Shown: positions 44,151 through 53,076 of the stretch, piece by piece | Numbering within the stretch: the first letter of the stretch is position 1 | How the letters are laid out: every line of letters starts with the position of its first letter | From: Comamonas thiooxydans | GTDB lineage: Bacteria; Pseudomonadota; Gammaproteobacteria; Burkholderiales; Burkholderiaceae_C | Direction of reading: 5' to 3' | Assembly: GCF_000964545.1 (NCBI RefSeq) | Contig: NZ_BBVD01000001.1 | Coordinates: 62,001-126,000 of the forward strand | Length of the DNA: 64,000 nucleotides | The notes under the pieces: generated by a model | The model's database searches: none | Seen by the model: only the letters and a program-made list of their open reading frames with translations | What the model was told of the DNA's origin: nothing | Made by a program: the position numbers and the translations under genes

Positions 44151-45673
44151 GCAAAACAACTTCCTCCACGGCTTTTCCCGATCAGCCCCGACTGGATCTC
44201 TCCCCGCCAGGCCCTTCCCGACCGGGCCTCTCCCGCCGCAATCTGCTGCAGGCAGGCGGCGTGGTTCTGCTGCTGGGTCGCCAACATATTGCGCAGGGCG
44301 CGAGCATCGTGGCCGTGCGCGTCTGGCCCGCACCCGACTACTCGCGCGTCACGCTGGAATCCGATATTCCGCTGACGGCCAAACCGGTCTTCGTGCCCAG
44401 CCCGCCGCGCCTGGCCGTCGATATCGAGGGCCTGGATCTGAACCCGGCGCTCAAGGAACTGGTGGCCAAGGTCCGCTCCGACGACCCCAATATCGCCAGC
44501 ATCCGCGTCGGCCAGTTTGCACCCGGCGTGGTGCGTCTGGTGATCGACCTCAAGCAGGAAGCCAGGCCCCAGGTCTTCACGCTGGCCCCGATTGCTCCCT
44601 ACAAGCACCGGCTGGTACTGGACCTCTATCCCGCCAAGGCCGTGGATCCGTTGGAAGCCCTGATCAGCGAGCGCCTGCGCGATGCCGGCAGCACGGCCGC
44701 CGCGCCGGCACCGCACAACCCTACCATCACGACACCGCCCCCTGTAGCGATTGCGACAGCCCCTCCGGCCGACCCTCTAGGCGATCTGATTGCCCAGCGC
44801 AACCAGCGCCCCAGCACTCCAGCACCGGCTCCCGCGGTAATTGCACAGGCTCCGGCACCGGCTCCCGTGCCGCCGCCACCTGCTCCCGCGCCACGCCCGG
44901 CACCGGCGCCAAGGCCTGCACCCAATATTGCCACCTCGCAAAGCACGGACCGCATCATCATCGTGGCGCTGGACCCCGGCCATGGCGGCGAAGACCCCGG
45001 CGCCACCGGTCCCAGCGGCCTGCGTGAAAAAGACGTGGTGCTCAAGGTCGCCCATCTGCTGCGCGAGCGCATCAACAACTCGCGTATAGGCGGCAGCCCC
45101 ATGCGCGCCTTCATGACGCGCGACGCCGACTTCTTCGTGCCCCTGGCCACACGCGTGGAAAAAGCCCGCCGCGTCCAGGCCGATCTGTTCATCAGCATCC
45201 ATGCTGATGCCTTCACCACCCCGGCAGCGCGCGGTGCCAGCGTGTTTGCGCTCAGCGAACGCGGGGCATCGAGCACGGCCGCCCGCTGGCTGGCCAACAA
45301 GGAAAATCAGGCCGACCTCGTGGGCGGCCTGAACGTGGGCGGACTGCAGGATCAGCATGTGCAGCGCATGCTGCTGGACATGAGCACCACCGCCCAGATC
45401 AAGGACAGCCTCAAGCTGGGCACTTCGCTGCTGGGCGAAATCGGCAGCATGGCCAAGCTGCACAAGGCCCGCGTGGAGCAGGCCGGCTTTGCCGTGCTGA
45501 AGGCGCCCGACATTCCCAGCGTGCTGGTGGAAACGGCCTTCATCAGCAACCCCGAGGAAGAAGCCAAGCTGGCCTCTGCCGCCTACCGCGAGCAACTGGC
45601 CGATGCGCTGATGACGGGCATACGCAAGTACTTCGCCCACAACCCGCCCCTGGCGCGCAGCCGATCGGTTTAA
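44147..45673 (+). CDS. amiC: N-acetylmuramoyl-L-alanine amidase, AMIN/Amidase_3 type
   Basis: This 508-residue periplasmic amidase splits daughter-cell peptidoglycan. It has a Tat-like signal (SRRNLLQAGGV, about residues 25-45), an AMIN domain (about 48-155), an Ala/Pro-rich linker (about 180-262) and an Amidase_3 zinc domain with DPGHGGEDPGA, SIHADAF and the catalytic glutamate in VETAFISN. It is translationally coupled to tsaE; this tsaE-amiC order recurs in Burkholderiales. Confidence 0.93.
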   Translation: MSKTTSSTAFPDQPRLDLSPPGPSRPGLSRRNLLQAGGVVLLLGRQHIAQGASIVAVRVWPAPDYSRVTLESDIPLTAKPVFVPSPPRLAVDIEGLDLNPALKELVAKVRSDDPNIASIRVGQFAPGVVRLVIDLKQEARPQVFTLAPIAPYKHRLVLDLYPAKAVDPLEALISERLRDAGSTAAAPAPHNPTITTPPPVAIATAPPADPLGDLIAQRNQRPSTPAPAPAVIAQAPAPAPVPPPPAPAPRPAPAPRPAPNIATSQSTDRIIIVALDPGHGGEDPGATGPSGLREKDVVLKVAHLLRERINNSRIGGSPMRAFMTRDADFFVPLATRVEKARRVQADLFISIHADAFTTPAARGASVFALSERGASSTAARWLANKENQADLVGGLNVGGLQDQHVQRMLLDMSTTAQIKDSLKLGTSLLGEIGSMAKLHKARVEQAGFAVLKAPDIPSVLVETAFISNPEEEAKLASAAYREQLADALMTGIRKYFAHNPPLARSRSV

Positions 45674-45858
45674 GTGCGCGCTTACACAAAACCACCATGC
45701 TGGCTGTCAGCCGACAAGCCGGCTCGATGACAGTCGCCAAGCCTGAATGACACAGGCTTGGCCCTCTCTCCTACCTGAAAGCCAGGGCAGAAGGTTCAAG
45801 ATCAAGGCGTGTTCTTATGAAAGCTGGCCTCTAGGGCAAGCTGTACAGGAGAGACCTC

Positions 45859-46074
45859 ATGAAACTGCGAACTCTTGCCATCACCGTGTCTGCTGCCTTC
45901 ACGCTGGCCATGGCAGGCTGCTCCACCTCGCCCACCAATGCCCAGATCGGCACTGGTGTCGGCGCCGTCGCTGGCGGCGTGGTCGGTGATGCACTGTTTG
46001 GTTCCACTTTGGGCACCGTAGGCGGTGCCGCGGCAGGCGCGCTGATCGGCAACGAGGTAGGCAAGCGCAAATAA
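45859..46074 (+). CDS. Small glycine-zipper lipoprotein
   Basis: This 71-residue protein has a signal peptide with lipobox MAGC (Cys21) and a glycine-zipper segment (GTGVGAVAGGVVGDALFG, then GTVGGAAAGALIGNEVG). It is closely related to the protein encoded at 47217-47465. GGAGA precedes the ATG. Such proteins insert glycine-zipper hairpins into membranes and are often stress-induced; function is unknown. Confidence 0.82.
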   Translation: MKLRTLAITVSAAFTLAMAGCSTSPTNAQIGTGVGAVAGGVVGDALFGSTLGTVGGAAAGALIGNEVGKRK

Positions 46075-46106
46075 ACGCCTCGATCCGATCTGAATGCCCA
46101 AAAAAG

Positions 46107-46131
46107 AAGCCCCGGCTTGCCGGGGCTTTTT
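46107..46131. terminator. Bidirectional terminator
   Basis: AAGCCCCG pairs with CGGGGCTT around GCTTGC, with A and T tracts outside. It separates the glycine-zipper gene (+) from the convergent dedA-type gene (-). Confidence 0.9.
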
Positions 46132-46181
46132 CATGGGTCAGCGCTTTTCCGGTCGGGGCAAAGCACTGTCAAGAGTGCAGA

Positions 46182-46835
46182 TCAGGCGGTCCTGGCTTTT
46201 TCGGCCTTGCCGGCGCGCCAGGCACCGAAGATGGCGATCAGACCGGGCACCAGGATCAGACCCCAGATGATTTTTTCAAGATTGTTCTTCACCCACTCCA
46301 TATTGCCGAAGAAGTAGCCTGCGGCGCTGATGCCCACCACCCAGAGCACGGCCCCCACGACATTGAACAGGCTGAACTTGGCGCGGCTCATATGAGCCAC
46401 ACCGGCCACGAAAGGTGCAAAGGTGCGAATGAAAGGCATGAAGCGCGCAAGAATGATGGTCACGCCGCCATAGCGCTCATAGAAGTTGTGGGCCTGGTCA
46501 AAAGCCTTGCGGTTGAACCATCGCGAGTCCTCCCACTGAAACACCTTGGGGCCCAGGTAGCGGCCTATCGTGTAATTGCTCTGGTCGCCCAGGATGGCTG
46601 CTGCCAGCAGCACCACCACCGCCAACGGGTAGCTCATGTAGCCGGCACCGCACAGCGCGCCGACGATGAACATCAGCGAGTCACCGGGCAGGAAAGGCAT
46701 GACCACCACACCGGTTTCGACAAACACGATGATGAACAGCAGGGCATACACCCAGGGCCCATAGGCCACGACAAAGGCTTCCAGATGCTTGTCGATATGC
46801 AGGATGAAGTCGATCAGAAACTGAATGATTTCCAA
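46182..46835 (-). CDS. DedA-family membrane protein
   Basis: This DedA/VTT-domain protein, a predicted lipid scramblase or flippase relative, has FVETGVVVMPFLPGDSL, RFMPFIRTFAPFVAG and GDQSNYTIGR. With TTG at 46835 as start it has 217 residues (first residues MEIIQFLIDFIL); GAGGAC lies upstream. The next in-frame ATG upstream would add a non-conserved tail. The leader carries a hairpin at 46859-46876. Confidence 0.88.
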   Translation of the reverse strand: MEIIQFLIDFILHIDKHLEAFVVAYGPWVYALLFIIVFVETGVVVMPFLPGDSLMFIVGALCGAGYMSYPLAVVVLLAAAILGDQSNYTIGRYLGPKVFQWEDSRWFNRKAFDQAHNFYERYGGVTIILARFMPFIRTFAPFVAGVAHMSRAKFSLFNVVGAVLWVVGISAAGYFFGNMEWVKNNLEKIIWGLILVPGLIAIFGAWRAGKAEKARTA

Positions 46836-47216
46836 AACACGGTCCTCAAAAATGGATTGGCATACCGGCGTATGCCGGCCAGTAATGTACTGCGCCCCCA
46901 AAGCCCGCAGACGCTCCACCCTTTGCTGTAGTGCCATGTTTTTGAGAGCAAACTCACAGCTGCTTGCAGACTGCAACAAGGCCCGCCATTTAATGCTGGT
47001 TTGTTACAAGTTTTGATAAAACTAAACGTCAACAATACGTCAGCTTGCCATTTCTGCTGGCACAGTAGAGATGTGTCGCCGCAAGCCGTGCATTGCAAAT
47101 CACGACATCGGCCCCCTGGCCAACAAAGTCCGGCGTCTCCGGCCTCCCGCATGCGCAGGAGTGGGCACAGAGACCAGACCGCTTTCCATAACTAGCACGA
47201 CGAGAGGAATACGAAC
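46836..47216. other. Divergent intergenic region with a hairpin near dedA
   Basis: The region separates the DedA gene (-) from a glycine-zipper gene (+) and must hold both promoters. GGCATAC and GTATGCC (46859-46876) form a perfect seven-pair hairpin around CGGC in the DedA leader. GAGAGGAA precedes the glycine-zipper start. No gene is seen. Confidence 0.6.
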
Positions 47217-47465
47217 ATGAAAACATTCACAATGCGCTATGGCAAGGCCCTGACTCTGGCAGCCGCACTGACCGGTGCCCTGGCACTGGGCGGCTGCGCC
47301 CATGGCCCCAGCCGTCAGCAAGTCGGTATCGGCGCAGGTGCCGTGGCCGGCGGTGCAGTGGGCAACGTGCTGTTTGGCGGCCCCGTGGGCACCATCGGCG
47401 GTGCCGCCGCCGGTGCTCTGATCGGTAACGAACTGACCAAGGGCGGCTACCGCCACCGCCACTAA
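47217..47465 (+). CDS. Small glycine-zipper lipoprotein, paralogue of 45859 gene
   Basis: This 82-residue protein has a signal peptide with lipobox LGGC (Cys27), then QVGIGAGAVAGGAVGNVLFGGPVGTIGGAAAGALIGNEL and a basic histidine-rich tail (GGYRHRH). The zipper part is nearly the same as in the protein encoded at 45859-46074, pointing to duplication with the DedA gene lying in between. Confidence 0.82.
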   Translation: MKTFTMRYGKALTLAAALTGALALGGCAHGPSRQQVGIGAGAVAGGAVGNVLFGGPVGTIGGAAAGALIGNELTKGGYRHRH

Positions 47466-47488
47466 GCCCTGCGCCCGCGGGTTCAACG

Positions 47489-47528
47489 AAGAGCTGCCAG
47501 AAGTATTCCGGCGGCTCTTTGTGTTTTC
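47489..47528 (+). terminator. Probable terminator after glycine-zipper gene
   Basis: AAGAGC, GCC and GAA on the left pair in register with TTC, GGC and GCTCTT on the right, with single-base mismatches, and TTTGTGTTTTC follows. Confidence 0.65.
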
Positions 47529-47575
47529 CCCTTTCAAAAAACTCACTTCCCGGCCGGTTTGTACAGCCGCCTAGA

Positions 47576-49804
47576 ATGGTTGCCGTGAACGCAACCAGCC
47601 CCGAACTCTCCCCCTCCCCTACCGAAACCGCCGACCAGGCAGCCCCCGTGCGCCGGCCGATTCGCGACCTGCCCGACGAGCTGATCAGCCAGATCGCCGC
47701 CGGCGAGGTGGTCGAGCGCCCCGCCTCCGTGGTGCGCGAACTGGTGGACAACGCTCTGGACTCGGGCGCAGCCCAGATCACCGTGCGCCTGCTGGCCGGC
47801 GGTGTGCGCCTGATCGCGGTGGAAGACGACGGCTGCGGCATCCCGCGCGACGAGCTACCCGTGGCCCTGCGCCGCCATGCCACCAGCAAGATCAGCGATC
47901 TGCACGATCTGGAAACCGTGGCCACCATGGGCTTTCGCGGCGAGGCACTGGCCGCCATCGCCTCGGTATCGGAAACCTCCATCTTCTCGCGCCCTGCAGG
48001 TCAGGACTCGGCCTATCTGCTGGATGCACGCAGCGGCGAGCTGCGCCCCGCCGCACGCAACCAGGGCACGACCGTAGAGGTCAAGGAGCTGTTCTTCTCC
48101 ACGCCCGCGCGCCGCAAATTCCTCAAGACCGATGCCACCGAACTCGCGCATTGCATAGAGTCCGTGCGTCGCCATGCGCTGGCACGCCCCGATGTGGGCT
48201 TTGCCATCTGGCATGAAGGCAAGCTGGTCGAGCAATGGCGCGCTGCCGGCAGCACGCCCGACGAAGCCTTGTCGCGCCGCCTGGCCGATGTGCTGAACGA
48301 CAAGTTTGTCGACAACTCGGTCGCCGTCGATCACTGGGCCGGCCCCGTCCACGTCACGGGCCGCGTCGGCATCCCGGACGCGGCGCGCTCGCGTCCCGAC
48401 CAGCAGTTCTGCTATGTCAACGGCCGCTTTGTTCGCGACAAGGTATTGACGCATGCGGCCCGCTCTGCGTATGAGGACGTGCTGCATGGCAACAAGCAGC
48501 CGGTCTACGCGCTCTATATAGAGATCGACCCCGCGCGTGTGGATGTGAACGTGCATCCCACCAAGATCGAGGTGCGCTTTCGAGACAGCCGCGAAGTCCA
48601 CCAGGCGGTGCGCCACGCGATCGAGAACGCGCTGGCCACGCCGCGCGCCGCGGCCGTGGTAGAGGCGGCTGCCCAGGAAGCCGCCCGCCAGCCCGGCCTG
48701 ATCGACAAGAGCACTGCCACGCCTGTCCCGGCCAAGCCCGCGACCAAGCCCGTCGCAGCCCCGGCCTGGCCGCAAACCCGCATGAGCTTTGGCGAACCCG
48801 CCATCGGCAATCCCGTGCGCGATCTGGCCAAGCTCTGGGAGCCCATGCGCGAAGCCACTGCTAAAACCGCGCCCGCGCCCCAGATGGTGACTGCGGCCCC
48901 TGCGGGTGCCACAGCTGAGGTGCCTGAATCGGCCCCCGGCGCGACCACGATCACCAACACCACGGCCATGCCAAGCCCCGTGCCTCAGCCCGAGGACGAA
49001 GGCATCAGGCTGCGCCCTTCGGGCCAGTCCAGCTACTTTCAGCGAAAAGCGCCTGCACCCCAGATGCAGGAAGCGCCAGCCGCTACTGAGATCGTTGCCA
49101 ATGCTGCAGCTGCAGCCCCGGTCGAACCTGCTGCTACGCACACTGCCGAACATGCCGCAGCGCCAGCAGCGCAACCACCCGTGACGGCTGCGGCAGACAA
49201 CACCCCCGTCTGGCCGCTGGGCCGGGCCGTGGCCCAGCTGCATGGCGTCTATATCCTGGCCGAGAACAGCCAGGGCATGGTCATCGTGGACATGCATGCC
49301 GCCCATGAGCGCATCGTCTATGAGCAGCTCAAGAGCGCCGTGAATACGGAAAATGGCGACCAGCAGATTCCCAGCCAGCCGCTGCTGATTCCTGCCACCT
49401 TTGCCGCAACGCCCGAGGAAGTCGCCACGGCCGAGGCCCATGCCGAAACCTTGCTGACCCTGGGCATGGAGGTCTCGCCCTTCTCGCCCAAGACCCTGGC
49501 CGTGCGCGCCGTGCCGGCCACGCTGGCCCAGGGCGATGCCGTGGAGCTGGCGCGCAGCGTGCTGGCCGAACTGGCCCAGCATGACGCCAGCACCGTGGTG
49601 CAGCGCGCACGCAACGAGATTCTGGCCACCATGGCCTGCCACGGCGCAGTGCGCGCCAACCGCAAGCTCACGCTGGACGAGATGAATGCGCTGCTGCGCC
49701 AGATGGAGGTGACCGAGCGCTCCGACCAGTGCAATCACGGCCGCCCCACCTGGCGTCAGCTGAGCATGAAGGAGCTGGATGCGCTGTTTCTGCGCGGGCG
49801 CTGA
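47576..49804 (+). CDS. mutL: DNA mismatch repair protein MutL
   Basis: This 742-residue protein has the N-terminal GHL ATPase (IAAGEVVERPASVVRELVDNALDSGA, then GFRGEAL), a long Ala/Pro-rich linker (about 360-540) and a C-terminal dimer domain. The C-terminal domain carries DMHAAHERIVYE, the DxHAxxERxxxE nuclease motif, so this MutL probably nicks DNA itself, as expected where MutH is absent. The start MVAVNATS is preceded by weak signals, and GTG at 47585 is an alternative. Confidence 0.94.
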   Translation: MVAVNATSPELSPSPTETADQAAPVRRPIRDLPDELISQIAAGEVVERPASVVRELVDNALDSGAAQITVRLLAGGVRLIAVEDDGCGIPRDELPVALRRHATSKISDLHDLETVATMGFRGEALAAIASVSETSIFSRPAGQDSAYLLDARSGELRPAARNQGTTVEVKELFFSTPARRKFLKTDATELAHCIESVRRHALARPDVGFAIWHEGKLVEQWRAAGSTPDEALSRRLADVLNDKFVDNSVAVDHWAGPVHVTGRVGIPDAARSRPDQQFCYVNGRFVRDKVLTHAARSAYEDVLHGNKQPVYALYIEIDPARVDVNVHPTKIEVRFRDSREVHQAVRHAIENALATPRAAAVVEAAAQEAARQPGLIDKSTATPVPAKPATKPVAAPAWPQTRMSFGEPAIGNPVRDLAKLWEPMREATAKTAPAPQMVTAAPAGATAEVPESAPGATTITNTTAMPSPVPQPEDEGIRLRPSGQSSYFQRKAPAPQMQEAPAATEIVANAAAAAPVEPAATHTAEHAAAPAAQPPVTAAADNTPVWPLGRAVAQLHGVYILAENSQGMVIVDMHAAHERIVYEQLKSAVNTENGDQQIPSQPLLIPATFAATPEEVATAEAHAETLLTLGMEVSPFSPKTLAVRAVPATLAQGDAVELARSVLAELAQHDASTVVQRARNEILATMACHGAVRANRKLTLDEMNALLRQMEVTERSDQCNHGRPTWRQLSMKELDALFLRGR

Positions 49805-49903
49805 TGGCAGCTCGGCAATGGCCGCCAAATAACCGCTACATTGCCGGTATCGACAAAAAACAGCGGGCCGGCAGATCTGCGGGCCCGCCTGCCATCCGCC
49901 GTC

Positions 49904-50779
49904 ATGAACCCCAGCTCCTCCACCCCGGAACCCGCCGAAGCCCACTCCTTCATCGCCCGCGTGCGTGCGGCCCTGCCGCAGCTGCCGCCTTCGGAGCGGC
50001 GGCTGGCGGAATTCCTGCTGGACTTTCCCGGCAATCTGTCGAGCTATGCGGCGGCCGAGATGGCCAAGCTCACGGGGGTATCGAATGCCACGGTCACACG
50101 CTTCATACAGCGGCTGGGCTATGAGGGCTACGAGGATGCACGCCGCCATGCCCGCGCCCAGGGCGACAACGGCTCGCCGCTGTTTCTGGCTGCCGCATCG
50201 GCCCAGGGCAAGCCCACTGCGGATGTGATTGCCACCCATCTGCGCCAGGCCTCTGAGAATCTGGCTGTCACCATAGGACAGATCTCGGCACAGCAGCTGG
50301 AGGACATCGCCCTGGCGCTGATCGGCGCCCGACAGCTGTTCTTTGTCGGCTATCGCCAGAACCGCAACTTTGCCGCCTATCTGCGCTGGCAGCTGCTGCA
50401 GGCACTGGAGATGCCCAGCCAGGTCATCCCCGGCGCCGGCGAGACCCTGGGCGAATATGCGGCTCAGATAGGCGAAAACGATGTCGTGGTGATCTTTGCC
50501 CTGCGCCGCAGCGTGCGCGTGGTCAGCGAGTTCGCGCGCCAGGCCAGGCTGCTGGGCGCCCGCCTGATCTGCATCACCGACCATGCCAGCCCGGCCCCCG
50601 AGGCGGACTGGCTGCTGCGCGTGCAGACCTCGGCCCCGGGACCGCTGGACAATCACACGGCGCTTTTCATGCTCTGCCACCTGATTGCCACGGCCACCTT
50701 GCAGCAAAGCGGGCAGCCGGGGCGCAGACATATGGCGGCTATCGAGACCAGCCACGATGCGCTGGACGAGATGCTATGA
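49904..50779 (+). CDS. RpiR/MurR-family transcriptional regulator
   Basis: This 291-residue regulator has an N-terminal RpiR helix-turn-helix domain (LPPSERRLAEFLLDFPGN, LTGVSNATVTRFIQRLGYEGYEDARRHA) and a C-terminal SIS domain (IGARQLFFVGYRQNRNFA) that senses a phosphosugar or similar ligand. The start at 49904 is preferred to the upstream ATG at 49841. It converges with the racemase/transporter operon, whose promoter region contains inverted repeats of the kind RpiR proteins bind. Confidence 0.88.
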   Translation: MNPSSSTPEPAEAHSFIARVRAALPQLPPSERRLAEFLLDFPGNLSSYAAAEMAKLTGVSNATVTRFIQRLGYEGYEDARRHARAQGDNGSPLFLAAASAQGKPTADVIATHLRQASENLAVTIGQISAQQLEDIALALIGARQLFFVGYRQNRNFAAYLRWQLLQALEMPSQVIPGAGETLGEYAAQIGENDVVVIFALRRSVRVVSEFARQARLLGARLICITDHASPAPEADWLLRVQTSAPGPLDNHTALFMLCHLIATATLQQSGQPGRRHMAAIETSHDALDEML

Positions 50780-50803
50780 AATCAAAAGCTTGCTGCGCCT
50801 GCT

Positions 50804-50845
50804 ATTCATAGATTTCAGACATTTTTCCATCTGAAATCCATGAAT
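50804..50845. repeat. Long hairpin between convergent genes
   Basis: ATTCAT-A-GATTTCAGA pairs with TCTGAAATC-C-ATGAAT, one mismatch in 16 pairs, around a loop of about ten bases. There is no T tract. The flanks (ATAGAAGCTCTTGAATCAATAGCG) resemble family 2 repeats. It may act as a weak bidirectional terminator or RNA-stability element. Confidence 0.55.
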
Positions 50846-50878
50846 GATTGGCGATAGAAGCTCTTGAATCAATAGCGA

Positions 50879-51583
50879 TCAGCTAGCGACGGCGAGCGAC
50901 AGGCCGGCCAGCGCCGCCTGCACTGCGGCCACCACGGGCGACAGCACCGGCACCTGAAAGCGCGGCGCCAGCCACAACGCGGCTTCGGACAACGGGCCGC
51001 CGCCGATCACCACGGCCTGTGCGCCATCGCTTTGCACGCATTGGGCCACGGCATCGCCCAGGCGCTCGCACTGCAAGGCCGGATCTGCAGCCAGCACCAA
51101 CGGCTCGCCCTGGGCAATGCGCGTGCCGCAGAACCAGGGCGCCAGGCCCAGCGTCGCGACCGAGGCGGCAATCGAAGCCTCCAGCCCCGGCGTGGTGGTC
51201 GCAATGCCAAAGCGGCGCGGACGCCCCTGCTCATCCCGAGCGGCCTGCAGCATCGCTGCCTCGCCAATGCCGAAGGCGGCAACTCCGGCCGGCAAGGCCG
51301 CTCTCAACAACTCCAGCCCCGGATTGCCAAACGCGGCCACGATGATGGCCCGCCCAGCCTGGCTGTCATCGCCCTGGGCAAAGCCCAGGCCCAGCCGCAG
51401 CACCTCCTGCTCGGCGAGCTTCAGTCCCGCCTCGTCGGTAATCATGGCCGCTCCCCGCTCGGCCGTCGCACCGTGCAGCAGTACGCCGGGCGGCAGACAG
51501 GCCCGCGCCTGTCTGAGCATCAGCGCCGTGGTCTGCTGCGAGGTATTGGGATTGATCAGCAGAATATGCATGCCAGCCTTCAT
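50879..51583 (-). CDS. Asp/Glu/hydantoin racemase-family protein lacking catalytic cysteines
   Basis: This 234-residue protein has the family start INPNTSQQTT and the block AAFGNPGLELLRAAL. The two cysteines that act as acid and base in hydantoin racemases are replaced: Ala84 stands where ACFGDPGL has Cys, and Gly195 stands in VVIGGGPLSE where LGC is usual. The remaining cysteines lie elsewhere. It may be inactive as a racemase or do another reaction. The start overlaps the transporter stop (ATGA), so the two are co-translated. Confidence 0.8.
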   Translation of the reverse strand: MKAGMHILLINPNTSQQTTALMLRQARACLPPGVLLHGATAERGAAMITDEAGLKLAEQEVLRLGLGFAQGDDSQAGRAIIVAAFGNPGLELLRAALPAGVAAFGIGEAAMLQAARDEQGRPRRFGIATTTPGLEASIAASVATLGLAPWFCGTRIAQGEPLVLAADPALQCERLGDAVAQCVQSDGAQAVVIGGGPLSEAALWLAPRFQVPVLSPVVAAVQAALAGLSLAVAS

Positions 51584-53076
51584 GCCGTGCGCTCCTGAGC
51601 GCTTGCAGGTACGCCTGCAGCCGCTGCAGACTCCTCTTGTGAATGGGATTCTCCGCCCGCGCCTTCCTCGATGGAGCGGCCAAAGGTCTCGGGGGCAAAC
51701 TGCACGGCAATCGCAAAGATGAAATACATGGCGGCGATCATGCCGAACATTCCGGAGACGCCGTGCAGGTCGAACATCTTGCCCGCCAGCACCTGGGACA
51801 TGGCGCCGCCAATCGTGCCCAGCGCCAGCAGGAAGGAGGTTCCCAGCGCACGAATGCGCGTGGGGTAGAGCTCGGGCGCAAAAATCCAGATGGAGGTGTT
51901 GAGCGTCAGCACGCAGAACTGGAACAGCGCACCACAGACCAGGATCATGGCCACGCTGTCGGTGAAGTTGCCGAACGCCAGCCCCGCAAGGCAGGCGGCA
52001 ATCGCCCCTACCGTCAGCACCCGCTTGCGCGGGAAGTAATAGCCCATGGTCGATGCCGCGATCGCCCCAAGCAGGCTGCCCATCTGCATGACGATGGTGA
52101 AGCTGAAGCTCTTGGTGATGGAATAGCCCTGAGCGACCAGAATCGTCGGCATCAGCGTGAGCACCGAGAGCTGCGCGCCAAACGTCATCCACGAAGCCAG
52201 GCCCACGGCAATCGTGCGCCGCGCATAGCCGCCCCTGAAGATGTCGGTGAAGGAGCTGCGCTGCACGGTCTGAGCGGCAGCCGTCTGCTCTTGTGCGCTG
52301 CCTGGGGTGATGAACTCGCGCAGCTCGTACTGCGCATTGGCCAGCTTGCCGGCCGCCAGCATGCTCAGCACCTGATTGGCTTCCTCGACCCGTCCCTTGG
52401 AGAGCAGAAAGCGCGGCGTCTCCGGCACGAAGCGGCGGTAGAACACGATGAAGATGGCCGGCATGACCAGGCAGCCGAACAGCCAGCGCCAGGAATCATC
52501 GCCCGGGAACAGCGTGAACACGCCCAGGGCAAATGCCGGCGCCAGCATATTGCCCAGACCGCCGCCGCCTACATTGATGAGACCGACTGCCGTGCCGCGA
52601 AAGCGGGCCGAGCAGAACTCCGCCAGCATGGTCACGGCCGTGGTGATTTCTCCGCCCAGCCCAAAGCCCACGATGGCACGCGCCACGGCGAGAAACGCGT
52701 AATCGGGTGCCAGTGCGCAGCCGACGGCACCCAGCGTGAACAGCGCCAGGTTCACATTGAGCATGAAGCGCCGCCCCATGCGATCGGCCAGGTAGCCCGA
52801 CAGCAAACGCCCCATGGCGGCGGCAAAGAAAGTGATGGTGTTGAGAAAGGCAATGTCCGTCGCATCCAGCCCCCATTGCTGGCGCAGCAGGGGGCCGACC
52901 AGGCCGACCGCGTTCTGTTCGAACACATCGAAGAGCACGCCGCAGACCACCAGAAAGATGATGCTTTTGTGCGAGCGCGTCACACCGATCTGGTTGAGCG
53001 CATTTTCCAGTTGCTGCATCTGCGCCGCACTGGCCTTGCCTGACGCCGAGGGCGTCACGGGGATCTCAGCTGCCAT
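51580..53076 (-). CDS. MFS transporter, metabolite:proton symporter type
   Basis: This 498-residue protein has 12 predicted transmembrane segments and the MFS motif GYLADRMGRRFMLN between segments 2 and 3, with RFVPETPRFLLSKGR in the central loop as in sugar/aromatic-acid porters. The start at 53076 follows GAGGAGG; a GTG two codons upstream is possible. It forms an operon with the downstream racemase-family gene, so its substrate is probably an amino-acid- or hydantoin-like compound. Regulation by the nearby RpiR protein is plausible. Confidence 0.88.
   Translation of the reverse strand: MAAEIPVTPSASGKASAAQMQQLENALNQIGVTRSHKSIIFLVVCGVLFDVFEQNAVGLVGPLLRQQWGLDATDIAFLNTITFFAAAMGRLLSGYLADRMGRRFMLNVNLALFTLGAVGCALAPDYAFLAVARAIVGFGLGGEITTAVTMLAEFCSARFRGTAVGLINVGGGGLGNMLAPAFALGVFTLFPGDDSWRWLFGCLVMPAIFIVFYRRFVPETPRFLLSKGRVEEANQVLSMLAAGKLANAQYELREFITPGSAQEQTAAAQTVQRSSFTDIFRGGYARRTIAVGLASWMTFGAQLSVLTLMPTILVAQGYSITKSFSFTIVMQMGSLLGAIAASTMGYYFPRKRVLTVGAIAACLAGLAFGNFTDSVAMILVCGALFQFCVLTLNTSIWIFAPELYPTRIRALGTSFLLALGTIGGAMSQVLAGKMFDLHGVSGMFGMIAAMYFIFAIAVQFAPETFGRSIEEGAGGESHSQEESAAAAGVPASAQERTA

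Noticed and set aside
42576..44333. 585-codon frame that would extend QueG by over 200 residues
   Set aside because: The extension is antisense to tsaE and amiC. QueG homologues start at the MLSSSQLVP methionine (43646).
47855..50755. 966-codon minus-strand frame opposite mutL and rpiR
   Set aside because: It is the antisense frame of GC-rich genes. The composition is unlike a real protein and there is no ribosome binding site.
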